The position numbers and the translations under genes are program-made. Shown one piece after another: positions 25,422 through 33,846 of a stretch of 64,000 bases of DNA (the first letter of the stretch is position 1; every line of letters starts with the position of its first letter). Source of the DNA: Sinorhizobium sp. B11 (GTDB taxonomy: Bacteria; Pseudomonadota; Alphaproteobacteria; Rhizobiales; Rhizobiaceae); the NCBI GenBank assembly GCA_039725955.1, contig CP091034.1, forward strand, positions 2,170,001-2,234,000, written 5' to 3'. Below the pieces are notes generated by a model. The model ran no database searches, was not told the DNA's origin, and was given only the letters and a program-made list of their open reading frames with translations.

Positions 25422-25811
25422 CAAGGACATTCCTCCCCCGTCACATATAGTTCACGAGCGGATACCTGCCATGGACACGCCAACGGATCTGAGGGAATTC
25501 CGGCAAGCGCGGCCGGTAGTTGGAGGGGATCGAGCCGACGAGCGGGCCGCTTGCCCGTGCACAGGCGCGATGCGGTTCAAGTTCACTCAGGAGGACGATG
25601 CGAGCGCGAAGGAAGCAAGCGCCCGAAACACCGCTGAATTTTCCAGCTTGCCGCGAATCGCGCCGCTCGCTACCTCTTGGGCAAGGCTCGACCCAAGCCT
25701 CCTCCCTCCATCCGGGAAAGCATCGTCCATGCGGGGCAATCCACCATCGAACCATCTGTTCGAGCACCGCATAAGGAGGGGTTGCGTTTCCGGCTCGCAA
25801 TGGAGGTTTGA
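25422..25811. other. 390-bp gap before the DnaB-like gene
   Basis: I see no convincing gene here. Open frames on both strands lack codon bias, family motifs or good ribosome sites. No strong hairpin stands out. It probably holds the promoter of the DnaB-like gene, whose GGAGG site ends at 25805. Confidence 0.5.
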
Positions 25812-26516
25812 ATGAAACTGTCTGCACCCATCTATCAGCTGAAGCGCCGGGCGAAATTGCTGGCGCGTACGGATACGATCCCGCTTCATCAGGCGCTCGA
25901 TCGTATCGCGCAGGAGGAAGGTTTTACCGCCTGGAGCCTGCTTTCCTCCCAGCATGAGCCATCTGCATCATCCATGCTGTCGCAACTGGCAGATGGCGAT
26001 CTGCTTCTGATCGCTGCCCGTCCGGGCCACGGCAAGACCCTGCTCGGCCTGCAGCTTCTGCTCGATGCCGTCAGCCAGGCACGAAGGGCAACCTTCTTCA
26101 CGCTCGAATATACCCATCAACAGAGCATGAACCGCATCCATGCCCTGCCGGAAGGCGAAGCGATCGGGGACAGGATCGAGATCGTCACCTCGGATGAGAT
26201 CAGTGCCGATTATATCATCCGGCATCTCGCGGGCGCGCCGCGGGGAACAGTCGCCGTCATCGACTATCTGCAGCTTCTCGACCAGCAGCGCAGCAAGCCG
26301 GCCCTGTCGGAGCAGGTTTCGGCCCTTCAAAGCTTCGCCCGGGATACAGGGGTTGTGCTGGCCTTCATCTCTCAGATCGACCGGTCCTTCGAGGCCGGCG
26401 GCAAGGGCTTGCCGGATCTTGGGGATGTGCGTCTGCCGAACCAGCTCGACCTCGGGCTCTTCACCAAGGCCTGCTTCCTGCACAACCGGGAAGTCCAGCT
26501 TCAGCACATAGCCTAA
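25812..26516 (+). CDS. Stand-alone DnaB/RecA-like ATPase
   Basis: A 234-residue protein made mostly of one RecA-type ATPase core. Walker A is ARPGHGKT (69-76), a catalytic Glu-Tyr element (FFTLEYTHQQ) follows, and Walker B is VAVIDYLQLLDQQ with Asp151, matching the DnaB replicative helicase C-terminal domain. The arginine-finger/sensor region DLGDVRLPNQLDL is short. The N-terminal ~45 residues are not the DnaB N-terminal domain; they resemble a small helical domain found on other rhizobial proteins. It is far smaller than DnaB (~450-500 aa). Role unknown; GGAGG lies 4-8 bases before the ATG. Confidence 0.75.
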   Translation: MKLSAPIYQLKRRAKLLARTDTIPLHQALDRIAQEEGFTAWSLLSSQHEPSASSMLSQLADGDLLLIAARPGHGKTLLGLQLLLDAVSQARRATFFTLEYTHQQSMNRIHALPEGEAIGDRIEIVTSDEISADYIIRHLAGAPRGTVAVIDYLQLLDQQRSKPALSEQVSALQSFARDTGVVLAFISQIDRSFEAGGKGLPDLGDVRLPNQLDLGLFTKACFLHNREVQLQHIA

Positions 26517-26586
26517 ATCATCGCGGGGGCCGTTATCCGTCAGTTGCCGGCCCCCGGCTTTCTCGTGACTGTTGACGTTTCAGCTA

Positions 26587-27480
26587 TCAGCCGCGATAGC
26601 GCAAGGAATCCACCACTATGGCGAAGGCCGGCGTCTGATGGCGCCGGCTGGGATAGTAGAGGTGGAAGCCGGAAAAGGGTGGGCACCAGTCTGCGAGCAC
26701 GCGGGTCAGGCGCCCCGCCTCGAGATCGTCGCGGACGCGGTCCTCCAGCACGAAGGCGAGACCGGCACCGGCAATGGCCGCCTTGACGGCCAACGTGCCG
26801 CTGTTGACCGCAAGCTGGCCCTCCACCCGCACGCGTAACTCGCGCCCGCCCTGCTCGAATTCCCAGGCATAGAAACCACCGGCCGTCGGCAGCCGCAGAT
26901 TGATGCAATTGTGCTCCGTGAGCTCATGAGGTGTGCGCGGGCGGCTTCGCTTCTCGAAATAGTCGGGGGAGCCGACGACGGCCATTCTGACATCCGGGCC
27001 GATCCGCACGGCCACCATGTCCTTCGCAACCTGTTCGCCGAGCCGCACGCCGGCATCGAGACGCTCGGCGACGATATCCGTGAGGCCGTTATCGACAACG
27101 ATTTCGATCGCGATATCGGGATATTGCGGCAACAGCTTCTGCACGGCCGGCATGAGGAACAATTCGGCTGCCTGTTCGCCCGCCGAAATGCGGACGCTAC
27201 CCGAGGGTTTTTCACGTAGCGCCGATAGCTGCGCGAGTTCCGCACTGATCTCCTCAAGCCGAGGCCCGACAGATTGGATCAGACGCTCGCCGGCATCCGT
27301 CGGCGACACCTTGCGCGTCGTGCGAGTGAGCAGCCGCAGACCCATGCGCTCTTCAAGCGCGCGCACCGTCTGGCTGAGAGCCGATTGCGAAACGCCGAGC
27401 AAGGCGGCGGCTCGCGTGAAGCTGCCCTCGCGCGCGACGGTCAGGAAAGCGGAGATATCGTCGAGATTGGTCCGGGTCAT
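26587..27480 (-). CDS. LysR-family regulator
   Basis: A 297-residue LysR-type regulator. The HTH is standard (SFTRAAALLGVSQSALSQTV) and the effector domain begins around residue 90 (GSVRISAGEQAAELFLMPAV). It resembles the AaeR/DmlR-like subgroup. It is divergent from the cupin-AKR-SDR operon at 27575-29731 across 94 bp, which it probably controls together with its own gene. Confidence 0.9.
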   Translation of the reverse strand: MTRTNLDDISAFLTVAREGSFTRAAALLGVSQSALSQTVRALEERMGLRLLTRTTRKVSPTDAGERLIQSVGPRLEEISAELAQLSALREKPSGSVRISAGEQAAELFLMPAVQKLLPQYPDIAIEIVVDNGLTDIVAERLDAGVRLGEQVAKDMVAVRIGPDVRMAVVGSPDYFEKRSRPRTPHELTEHNCINLRLPTAGGFYAWEFEQGGRELRVRVEGQLAVNSGTLAVKAAIAGAGLAFVLEDRVRDDLEAGRLTRVLADWCPPFSGFHLYYPSRRHQTPAFAIVVDSLRYRG

Positions 27481-27512
27481 TCATAAGCTGCCCTAATAGG
27501 TTCATGCGGATT

Positions 27513-27523
27513 TTAGCTTCTAA
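27513..27523. promoter_or_regulatory. Possible LysR site TTAG-CTT-CTAA
   Basis: An 11-bp palindrome in the 94-bp gap between the divergent LysR and cupin genes; it has the short T-rich/A-rich dyad expected for LysR proteins. A second CTAA lies at 27493-27496. Position is suggestive, but the sequence is short and could arise by chance. Confidence 0.3.
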
Positions 27524-27574
27524 TCGCAGAACTGCGTAGCCGCTAAATGAAGATCGGCAGGAAAGGATACGCCC

Positions 27575-27982
27575 ATGCAGATCAAGCGCAGCGGCTTCGC
27601 ACCCTCGGTTCCGGGTCCGGAAGCCTTTTTCACCGGCACTGTGCGTCTCGACGCCCGTTTCGACAGCGACGATCCCGACCGGGTCGGCGGTGCCACCGTG
27701 ACCTTCGAGCCGGGCGCACGCACCGCCTGGCACACCCATCCGCTCGGCCAGACGCTGATCGTCGTCTCCGGCCTCGGCTGGGCACAGCGTGACGGCGGCC
27801 CGATCGAAGAAATCCGGCCGGGCGACATCGTCTGGTTCGCACCAGGCGAAAAGCATTGGCACGGCGCCACTGCAACAACGGCCATGAGCCATATCGCCAT
27901 TGCCGAAAAGCTCAACGGCAGTCCGGTCGACTGGATGGAAAAGGTCACGGACGACGAATATCACCGGATGGAGACACGATGA
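27575..27982 (+). CDS. Cupin-domain protein
   Basis: A 135-residue single-domain cupin. Metal-binding motif 1 is TAWHTHPLGQTLIVVSG (two His and a Gln/Glu position) and motif 2 is PGDIVWFAPGEKHWHG, so it can hold a divalent metal. Sequences like this are often called quercetin-dioxygenase-like or carboxymuconolactone-associated cupins, with no fixed reaction. Its TGA overlaps the start of the aldo/keto reductase (ATGA), the first step of a likely LysR-regulated operon. Confidence 0.85.
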   Translation: MQIKRSGFAPSVPGPEAFFTGTVRLDARFDSDDPDRVGGATVTFEPGARTAWHTHPLGQTLIVVSGLGWAQRDGGPIEEIRPGDIVWFAPGEKHWHGATATTAMSHIAIAEKLNGSPVDWMEKVTDDEYHRMETR

Positions 27983-28965
27983 TGCAGAAACGCAAACTCG
28001 GAACGCATGGTCCCGAAGTCTCGGCCCTCGGCCTTGGTTGCATGGGCCTGAGCTTCGGTTACGGCCCGGCAACGGAAAGGCATGCGGCGATTGCTCTGAT
28101 ACGCACTGCCTTCGAGCATGGCGTCACCTTTTTCGATACGGCGGAAGCCTATGCCCAGGGAGCCAATGAAGAATTGCTCGGCGAAGCACTCGAACCGTTC
28201 CGCGGAGAGGTGGTGATCGCCACGAAATTCGGCTTTCGGGACGGCGATTCCAGCAAGGGTCAGGACAGCCGCCCCGAGCGCATTCGGCAGGTGGCGGATG
28301 CCGCCCTGAAGCGATTGCGTACTGACAGGATCGATCTCTTCTACCAGCATCGCGTCGATCCCGAAGTGCCGATGGAAGAGGTTGCCGGCGCGGTGAAGGA
28401 GCTGATCGCTGCCGGCAAGGTCAAGCATTTCGGCATGTCGGAAGCGGGGGTGGATTCGATCCGCCGGGCCCATGCCGTCCAGCCGGTCGCCGCCCTGCAG
28501 AGCGAATATTCTCTCTGGTGGCGCTTGCCCGAAAAGGAGATCCTGCCGCTGCTCGAAGAACTCGGCATCGGTTTCGTGCCCTTCAGCCCCCTCGGCAAGG
28601 GTTTTCTTACGGGCGCAATCAGCGAGAGCACCAGTTTCGACAAGACGGATTTCCGTAATGTCGTGCCGCGCTTTTCGGAAGAGAACCGCAAGGCCAATCA
28701 GGGCCTCGTTGCGGTGCTGAGTGGGATCGCCGCCGCCAGGCAGGCGACACCGGCGCAGATCGCGCTCGCCTGGCTGCTCGCCCGTAAGCCATGGATCGTG
28801 CCGATCCCCGGCACCACCAAGCTGCACCGGCTGGAGGAGAATATCGGCGGCGCAGCGATCAAACTCACGCCACAGGATCTGCAGGAAATAGAGACCGCAT
28901 TGTCTGGTGTCACCGTGCAGGGAGATCGCTACCCGGCCCACCTGCAGGCCCGCATCGGCCGATAG
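27979..28965 (+). CDS. Aldo/keto reductase
   Basis: A 328-residue NADPH-dependent reductase. N-terminal LGLGCMGLSFGYGP, the tetrad region FDTAEAYAQG (Asp and Tyr), Lys in VVIATKFG and His in LFYQHRVD are intact, and PIPGTTKLHRLEE binds NADPH. It is translationally coupled to the cupin and followed 25 bp later by an SDR, suggesting a small detoxification or carbonyl-reduction operon. It is clearly a paralogue of the enzyme at 5291-6280. Confidence 0.93.
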   Translation: MMQKRKLGTHGPEVSALGLGCMGLSFGYGPATERHAAIALIRTAFEHGVTFFDTAEAYAQGANEELLGEALEPFRGEVVIATKFGFRDGDSSKGQDSRPERIRQVADAALKRLRTDRIDLFYQHRVDPEVPMEEVAGAVKELIAAGKVKHFGMSEAGVDSIRRAHAVQPVAALQSEYSLWWRLPEKEILPLLEELGIGFVPFSPLGKGFLTGAISESTSFDKTDFRNVVPRFSEENRKANQGLVAVLSGIAAARQATPAQIALAWLLARKPWIVPIPGTTKLHRLEENIGGAAIKLTPQDLQEIETALSGVTVQGDRYPAHLQARIGR

Positions 28966-28990
28966 GCTGCCAGCACTGAAAGGAATTACC

Positions 28991-29731
28991 ATGACTGACA
29001 ATATCAAGGGAAAGACGGTCGTCATCACCGGCGCCAGCAGCGGCCTCGGCGAAGCGACCGCCCGTCACCTCGCCAATGCCGGCGCCAAGGTGGTGCTCGG
29101 CGCCCGCCGGATCGACCGCCTGAAGGCGCTCTCCAGTGAACTCGGCCTCCCCGAAGGCTCCGCCATCGAAACCGACGTGACCGAGGCCGGGCAGGTCAAA
29201 CATCTCGTCGATCAGGCCGTGCGGCTGCACGGGCGGATAGACGTGATCGTCAACAATGCCGGCCTGATGCCGCACTCGCCTCTGGAGCGCGGCAAGATCG
29301 ACGATTGGGACCGGATGATCGACGTGAACCTCAAGGGCGTGCTCTATGGCATTGCCGCCGCCCTTCCGCACATGACGGCGCAGAAGAGCGGCCATATCAT
29401 CAACGTCTCGTCGGTCGCGGGACACAAGGTCCGCCCCGGAAGCGCGGTCTATGCGGCGACCAAGACAGCCGTGCGTGTCATCTCCGAGGGCCTGCGCCAG
29501 GAGGTGAAGCCCTATAATATCCGCACGACGATCGTCTCGCCCGGTGCGGTAGAGTCGGAACTGCCGCAGAGCATTACCGAGGCCGATGTCGCGGCCGGCA
29601 TCGCCGATTTCTATGAACGCTATGCCATCCCGGCCGACAGTTTCGCGCGGGTCGTCGCCTTCGCGATCTCGCAGCCCGAGGAGGTGGATATCAACGAAAT
29701 CCTCTTCCGCCCGACGGCGCAGGAGCTTTGA
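28991..29731 (+). CDS. Short-chain dehydrogenase/reductase
   Basis: A 246-residue classical SDR. TGASSGLGEA, NNAG, Ser in INVSSVAGH and Tyr-Lys in YAATKTAVRV are all present. The C-terminus ends in a hydrophobic NEILFRPTAQEL typical of the YdfG-like group, acting on small hydroxy acids or alcohols. An AAGGAATT site precedes the ATG at 28991. Third gene of the cupin-AKR-SDR operon. Confidence 0.93.
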   Translation: MTDNIKGKTVVITGASSGLGEATARHLANAGAKVVLGARRIDRLKALSSELGLPEGSAIETDVTEAGQVKHLVDQAVRLHGRIDVIVNNAGLMPHSPLERGKIDDWDRMIDVNLKGVLYGIAAALPHMTAQKSGHIINVSSVAGHKVRPGSAVYAATKTAVRVISEGLRQEVKPYNIRTTIVSPGAVESELPQSITEADVAAGIADFYERYAIPADSFARVVAFAISQPEEVDINEILFRPTAQEL

Positions 29732-30104
29732 TAGAGCTTCAGCGGGAAGTTGCAGAAATGCCGCATGGGGCAGCCTTCGTCTCTGCCATGCGTCGTAAGT
29801 CTCCCTCTCCCGGCGATTGTTTGCTATTGATCCGCTCGAAGAGCATTGGCGCATCGAGGTAGACTTTGCCTAAGTAAGAACCGGTCTCAACCCAGTTTCA
29901 CCCGTACGGCCTGGCGGCGATGGCTGCCGGCGTATGAATACGTTCATCGGGTGGCGGCAAGAGACCGGTTTGGCATTGTTCCGATCGCCAGTAACAGCCC
30001 CGCTGTCTCTGCTCTTCAGCCACCCGAAAGCATCGCCACGCCGCGCCCGACAGGGCTTTCTCTCGCGCCATCTTGGTGAACTTCCGAACGGAAGACCAAG
30101 ACTT
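29732..30104. other. 373-bp gap before the DUF1062 gene
   Basis: No reading frame here looks coding. Frames stay open by chance because of GC content. I see no strong hairpin or repeat. The first half probably carries the end of the upstream operon, the second half the promoter of the DUF1062 gene. Confidence 0.45.
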
Positions 30105-30740
30105 ATGTGCGATACCCTACGGGTCCGATGGACCGTAACGCCGAAAACCGCTCCCCAGCCCTGGATTGCCTGTGGCGGATGCGGCGGATTGAGAGCCTTT
30201 CGATCCAGCGACAAGATCCGGCTCAATGCCAATGGCCGCCGGCTGGATGCCTGGCTCATCTACAAATGCCTGGCCTGCGACAAGACCTGGAACCGGCCGC
30301 TCTTCGAGCGTCAGAATGTCCGCGATATCGATCCGGCCGTTCTGCACGCGCTGCAGTCCAACGATCCGGATTGGATCCGGACGGAGAGCTTCAACATCGA
30401 AGCCCTGAAACGCAAGACCGAGCGCATCGACGAATTCCCGGAATTCGACCTCGTCAGGGAGGTGCTGCGCGAGACTGCCGGCTGGACGCGACTGGAGATC
30501 GAGTTGGCTGTGCCGTTGCCTGACGGCATACGCCTCGACCGCCTGCTGGCCTCCGGGCTGGAGATGTCGCGCACGCGGCTGCAGGCGCTCCACGAGAAAG
30601 GCCTGCTCCGGGCGCATCCGGATCGCGCCGGCCTCTTGCGGCGCCGCATCAGGACCGGCGTCGAGGTGATGGTCGACCTTTCAGCCGTCCCTGACCGTGA
30701 GCTCTCTTGGGGACCTCTTGCAACCGGCAGTCCCCGCTAG
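30105..30740 (+). CDS. DUF1062 protein with zinc ribbon and S4-like region
   Basis: A 211-residue cytoplasmic protein. The N-terminus has paired cysteine knuckles, IACGGCGG and KCLACDKTW, which could bind zinc. The C-terminal part (RLDRLLASGLEMSRTRLQAL then HEKGLL) resembles the S4 RNA-binding fold found in ribosomal and pseudouridine-synthase proteins. The family is unnamed; an RNA-related role is my inference from this layout. I chose ATG at 30105; the frame is open further upstream but without family similarity. A strong terminator follows directly. Confidence 0.78.
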   Translation: MCDTLRVRWTVTPKTAPQPWIACGGCGGLRAFRSSDKIRLNANGRRLDAWLIYKCLACDKTWNRPLFERQNVRDIDPAVLHALQSNDPDWIRTESFNIEALKRKTERIDEFPEFDLVREVLRETAGWTRLEIELAVPLPDGIRLDRLLASGLEMSRTRLQALHEKGLLRAHPDRAGLLRRRIRTGVEVMVDLSAVPDRELSWGPLATGSPR

Positions 30741-30749
30741 TCTCTTAAC

Positions 30750-30777
30750 GCAAAGGCCCGCAATGGCGGGCCTTTGC
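30750..30777 (+). terminator. Strong hairpin after DUF1062 gene
   Basis: A perfect 12-bp stem, GCAAAGGCCCGC / GCGGGCCTTTGC, with a 4-base loop, nine bases after the stop codon. It lacks a long T tract on either strand, but it separates two convergent genes and likely ends both. Confidence 0.6.
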
Positions 30778-30807
30778 AACTGTGCCTGCCCGCCAGGGCG
30801 GCGGCAA

Positions 30808-31368
30808 TCAGGTCAATCCGGGCAATGCGGCGAGCGACACGGCTGCATCGGCCCGCGGTCGCCGTCCATGGATGCGATGGGGTTTCAGCCGGTCCTGCGA
30901 CGTCAGCGGATTGTCCGCATCGATTGCGCGGAAGATCTCCTGCAGTTCGGGCTCATCGACGAGAGAGGCCGCGTCCGCCGGCGAAATCCAGATCTTCTGC
31001 CTCTCCCCATATTCGCGGAAATGCGTGGTTTCGCTCTCCAGTCGCAGCAGATGCACCGAAACCGTCAGCGGCTGCTCCTGGTCCTTCAGATAGCTGTAAT
31101 AGCCGAGCGGCTTCTTCCTGACCTTGCCCCTGACGCCGGCCTCTTCGGATGCTTCGCGCTGGGCGCAGCGATAGGGCTTTTCCTTCTTCTGGAGATAGCC
31201 TTTCGGGATCACCCATCGTCCGGTATCGCGGCTGGTGATGAGCAGGACGCTCAGCCTCCCGCCCCTTTCCACGCGGCAGCAGATGACACCGCACTGGTCG
31301 ACCCCGCGGCGGCCTGTCCTTGCCGGAGTTTCCACATTCAATTCCGATAAATGCCTGTATGGATGCAT
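30808..31368 (-). CDS. Nudix hydrolase, diphosphoinositol-phosphatase-like
   Basis: A 186-residue Nudix protein. From ATG 31368, Gly57-x5-Glu63-x7-Arg71-Glu72-Ala-x-Glu75-Glu76-x-Gly78-Val matches the Nudix box fully, so it should hydrolyse a nucleoside- or inositol-diphosphate bond. The flanks (RDTGRWVIPKGY and AGVRGKVRKKPLGYYSYL) match the DIPP-type subgroup. It ends 110 bp downstream of pit and points the same way as the pit operon. ATG at 31398 would add ten residues. Confidence 0.85.
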   Translation of the reverse strand: MHPYRHLSELNVETPARTGRRGVDQCGVICCRVERGGRLSVLLITSRDTGRWVIPKGYLQKKEKPYRCAQREASEEAGVRGKVRKKPLGYYSYLKDQEQPLTVSVHLLRLESETTHFREYGERQKIWISPADAASLVDEPELQEIFRAIDADNPLTSQDRLKPHRIHGRRPRADAAVSLAALPGLT

Positions 31369-31477
31369 CTTTCGCTCGTCGTCGCCTTCTCCTTGCATGG
31401 AGAATAGAGCGCAACATCGGATCGAAAATAGCAGCCCCTAAAATTAAGGTATCCGGTGCATCCGGCGGCCGTTGACC

Positions 31478-32482
31478 TCAGGCAAACAGGCTTGCAATTC
31501 CATAGCAGGCGGCGGCGATGGCAGCGGCAGCCGGCATTGTGATGACCCAGGCGATGACGATATTGCCGGCCACACCCCAGCGCACGGCCGAAAGGCGCCG
31601 CGCTGCTCCCACTCCGATGATCGCGCCGGTGATCGTATGCGTCGTCGACACGGGAATCCCGAGCCAGGTCGCCGCAAACAGCGTCAGCGCGCCGCCGGTC
31701 TCGGCGCAGAAACCCTGCATCGGATTGAGCCTCGTGATCTTCGAGCCCATCGTATGCACGATCCGCCAGCCGCCGAAGAGCGTGCCGAGCGCCATCGCCG
31801 ACTGGCAGGAAATGACGACCCAGAGCGGCACATGAAAGCTCGGGCCAAGCTGACCTTGGCTGAAGAGAAGAACGGCGATGATGCCCATCGTCTTCTGCGC
31901 ATCGTTGCCGCCATGGCCGAGCGAATAGAGCGATGCCGAGACAAACTGCATGAAGCGGAAAGTGCGATCGACGGCAAACGGTGTCTGGCGCACGAAGAGC
32001 CAGGAGACGACGAGGACGAAGAACAGCGCCAGCAGGAAGCCGATCGCCGGCGACATGAAGATCGCGCCAACCGTCTTCAGCAGGCCGCTCCAGACGATGG
32101 AGCTGAAGCCGACCTTCGCCCACCCTGCCCCGACGAGCCCGCCGACCAGCGCATGCGAGGAGGAAGAGGGAATGCCGAACAGCCAGGTGACGATGTTCCA
32201 GACGATCGCCCCCATCAGCGCCGCAAAGATCACTTGAGGGGAAACGATGGCCGGATCGATGATGCCGGTGCCCAGCGTTTCGGCGACATGAAGGCCGAAG
32301 AACAGGAAGGCGATGAAATTGAAGAAAGCCGCCCAGCCGACGGCATATTGCGGCCTGAGGACCCGGGTGGAGACGATGGTCGCAATCGAGTTTGCCGCAT
32401 CATGCAACCCGTTCAGGAAATCGAAGAACAGCGCGACACCGATCAACCCGATCAGCAGCGGAAGGGAGAGAGAGGCTTCCAT
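31478..32482 (-). CDS. pit: Low-affinity inorganic phosphate transporter
   Basis: A 334-residue PiT-family phosphate permease. It has repeated PiT signatures: LNGLHDAANSIATIVSTRVL in the N-terminal half and SLGHGGNDAQKTMGIIAVLL in the C-terminal half, and the conserved GIPSSSSHALVGG and GIPVSTTHTITGA elements. About ten transmembrane helices are predicted. It overlaps its partner gene (DUF47) by one base and takes up phosphate, probably with a metal ion, as known for rhizobial Pit. Confidence 0.95.
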   Translation of the reverse strand: MEASLSLPLLIGLIGVALFFDFLNGLHDAANSIATIVSTRVLRPQYAVGWAAFFNFIAFLFFGLHVAETLGTGIIDPAIVSPQVIFAALMGAIVWNIVTWLFGIPSSSSHALVGGLVGAGWAKVGFSSIVWSGLLKTVGAIFMSPAIGFLLALFFVLVVSWLFVRQTPFAVDRTFRFMQFVSASLYSLGHGGNDAQKTMGIIAVLLFSQGQLGPSFHVPLWVVISCQSAMALGTLFGGWRIVHTMGSKITRLNPMQGFCAETGGALTLFAATWLGIPVSTTHTITGAIIGVGAARRLSAVRWGVAGNIVIAWVITMPAAAAIAAACYGIASLFA

Positions 32483-33126
32483 CAGACGTTCTCGATAACG
32501 ACGCCGCTGATTTCATTGGCCACGTCCTCGAACCGGTCCACGATCTTTTCCAGATTGGAATAGATCTCGCTGCCGATCATGTAGGCCATGGCATTGCCGC
32601 TGGCCCCATGCCGGCGATAGAGGTCTTTCAGCCCCTCGTCATGCAACTCGTCGGAACGCCCCTCGACCCGAGTGATCTCCTCGGCGATGACGGCAAGCCG
32701 CTGCGCATTGGCGCCCATCTTGTTGAGAAGCGGGATCGCCTCCGCCATCAGGGCCGCCGCCTTGACGATCTCCCCGCCCATGTCCTGCATCAGCGGGTCG
32801 AAACTCGTCCGCTCGAACAGGCGAATTATCTTCACCGTCTTGTGCATCATGTCGATCGCATCGTCCATCGACTGGATCAGGTCCTTGATATCGCCGCGAT
32901 CGAAGGGTGTGATGAAGCTGCGCCTGACGGCCACAAGCACTTCGCGGGTGATGTCGTCGGCCTGGTCCTCGAGCGCGATGATCCGATCGCAATTTTCCTG
33001 AACCGCCTCGCCTTTCAGCAGCCTTTCCATCGCATGGGCGGCAGCGACGACCGTTTCCGAATGCCGGCAGAACATCTCGAAGAAGCGGTCCTCCCGCGGC
33101 ATCATCTTGCGAAACACGCTCATCAT
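32482..33126 (-). CDS. DUF47 (PhoU-like) Pit accessory protein
   Basis: A 214-residue all-helical protein of the DUF47/PhoU-like family (FFEMFCRHSETVVAAAHAME at the start, EDQADDITREVL, MDDAIDMMHKTVKI). In Sinorhizobium the equivalent orfA lies in an operon with pit and helps or controls phosphate uptake. The last base of its stop codon is shared with the pit start. The gene begins 44 bp from a Pho box at 33170-33187. Confidence 0.92.
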   Translation of the reverse strand: MMSVFRKMMPREDRFFEMFCRHSETVVAAAHAMERLLKGEAVQENCDRIIALEDQADDITREVLVAVRRSFITPFDRGDIKDLIQSMDDAIDMMHKTVKIIRLFERTSFDPLMQDMGGEIVKAAALMAEAIPLLNKMGANAQRLAVIAEEITRVEGRSDELHDEGLKDLYRRHGASGNAMAYMIGSEIYSNLEKIVDRFEDVANEISGVVIENV

Positions 33127-33169
33127 CTCGGGCGATCCTTCCTGAAGCGGATACGGCAGTCACAAGAGA

Positions 33170-33187
33170 CTGTCACAAATCTGTCAT
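33170..33187 (+). promoter_or_regulatory. Pho box (PhoB binding site)
   Basis: CTGTCAC-AAAT-CTGTCAT: two 7-bp direct repeats 11 bp apart, matching the PhoB consensus almost exactly. It lies 44 bp upstream of the DUF47-pit operon (minus strand) and 27 bp upstream of the plus-strand Nudix gene. In Sinorhizobium, PhoB represses orfA-pit under phosphate limitation; the Nudix gene could be activated from the same site. The latter is inference. Confidence 0.8.
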
Positions 33188-33213
33188 AAAACGTCGCAGG
33201 CAATTGATCGAAA

Positions 33214-33783
33214 ATGCAGAAATTGACAATGCTTGATGTCATGAAATCCAGCAAAAAAGGCGCAAAACCTCGCGCCGCCACCCCAAAGCCGCTACTGAAG
33301 CAACTTGCCGAAAGGCCCGAGAAGCTTTTCTCCGGCGCCTTTCGCCAGCAATATGGCGCTCTCTGCTTCCGTTATCGAAACAACGATCCCGAAAGCGATC
33401 ATCGCGAAATCGAAGTCCTCGTGGTCACCACCCGCGACAGCGGCCGCTGGATCATTCCCAAGGGCTGGCCGATGAAAAAGAAGAAGCCGCATGAGGCGGC
33501 CGCCATCGAGGCCTGGGAGGAAGCCGGCGTCCGCGGGACGGTCAGCAAAAAGCCGGTCGGCCGCTACACCTATCTCAAGGAACTGGACGACGGCGACGTT
33601 GTTCCCTGCATCGTCGATATCTTCCAGATCGAGGTAGACCGCACGCAGGGGCAGTTCCGCGAGGTCGGCCAGCGCGTGCTGGACTGGGTGAGCCCGGATG
33701 AAGCGGCCCGACGCGTGCGCGAACTCGAACTGAAGTCTTTGCTTGTCGATTTCCGCCCGCGGTACGGCAAGAAGAAGGGCTGA
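33214..33783 (+). CDS. Nudix hydrolase-like protein with degenerate box
   Basis: A 189-residue paralogue of the Nudix protein at 30808-31368 (RDSGRWIIPKGW and AGVRGTVSKKPVGRYTYL). In its Nudix box the first Glu is Lys90 and the Arg is Ile98, but the core Glu99, Glu102 and Glu103 remain, so metal binding and catalysis may persist. The N-terminal 40 residues are basic and may form a separate element. ATG at 33214 is chosen; 33241 is possible. Its start is close to the Pho box and divergent from the pit operon, so a role in phosphate or inositol-phosphate control is plausible. Confidence 0.8.
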   Translation: MQKLTMLDVMKSSKKGAKPRAATPKPLLKQLAERPEKLFSGAFRQQYGALCFRYRNNDPESDHREIEVLVVTTRDSGRWIIPKGWPMKKKKPHEAAAIEAWEEAGVRGTVSKKPVGRYTYLKELDDGDVVPCIVDIFQIEVDRTQGQFREVGQRVLDWVSPDEAARRVRELELKSLLVDFRPRYGKKKG

Positions 33784-33846
33784 CTGGCAGACATCGGGAT
33801 TTTGTCAGCCCTTATCGATCCGCAATGAGATGCCACCGATCCAGCC

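Noticed and set aside
23736..25637. 633-codon plus-strand frame across the PepSY/cytochrome operon
   Set aside because: It lies opposite several well-supported genes, shows no domain, and has the composition of an antisense frame.
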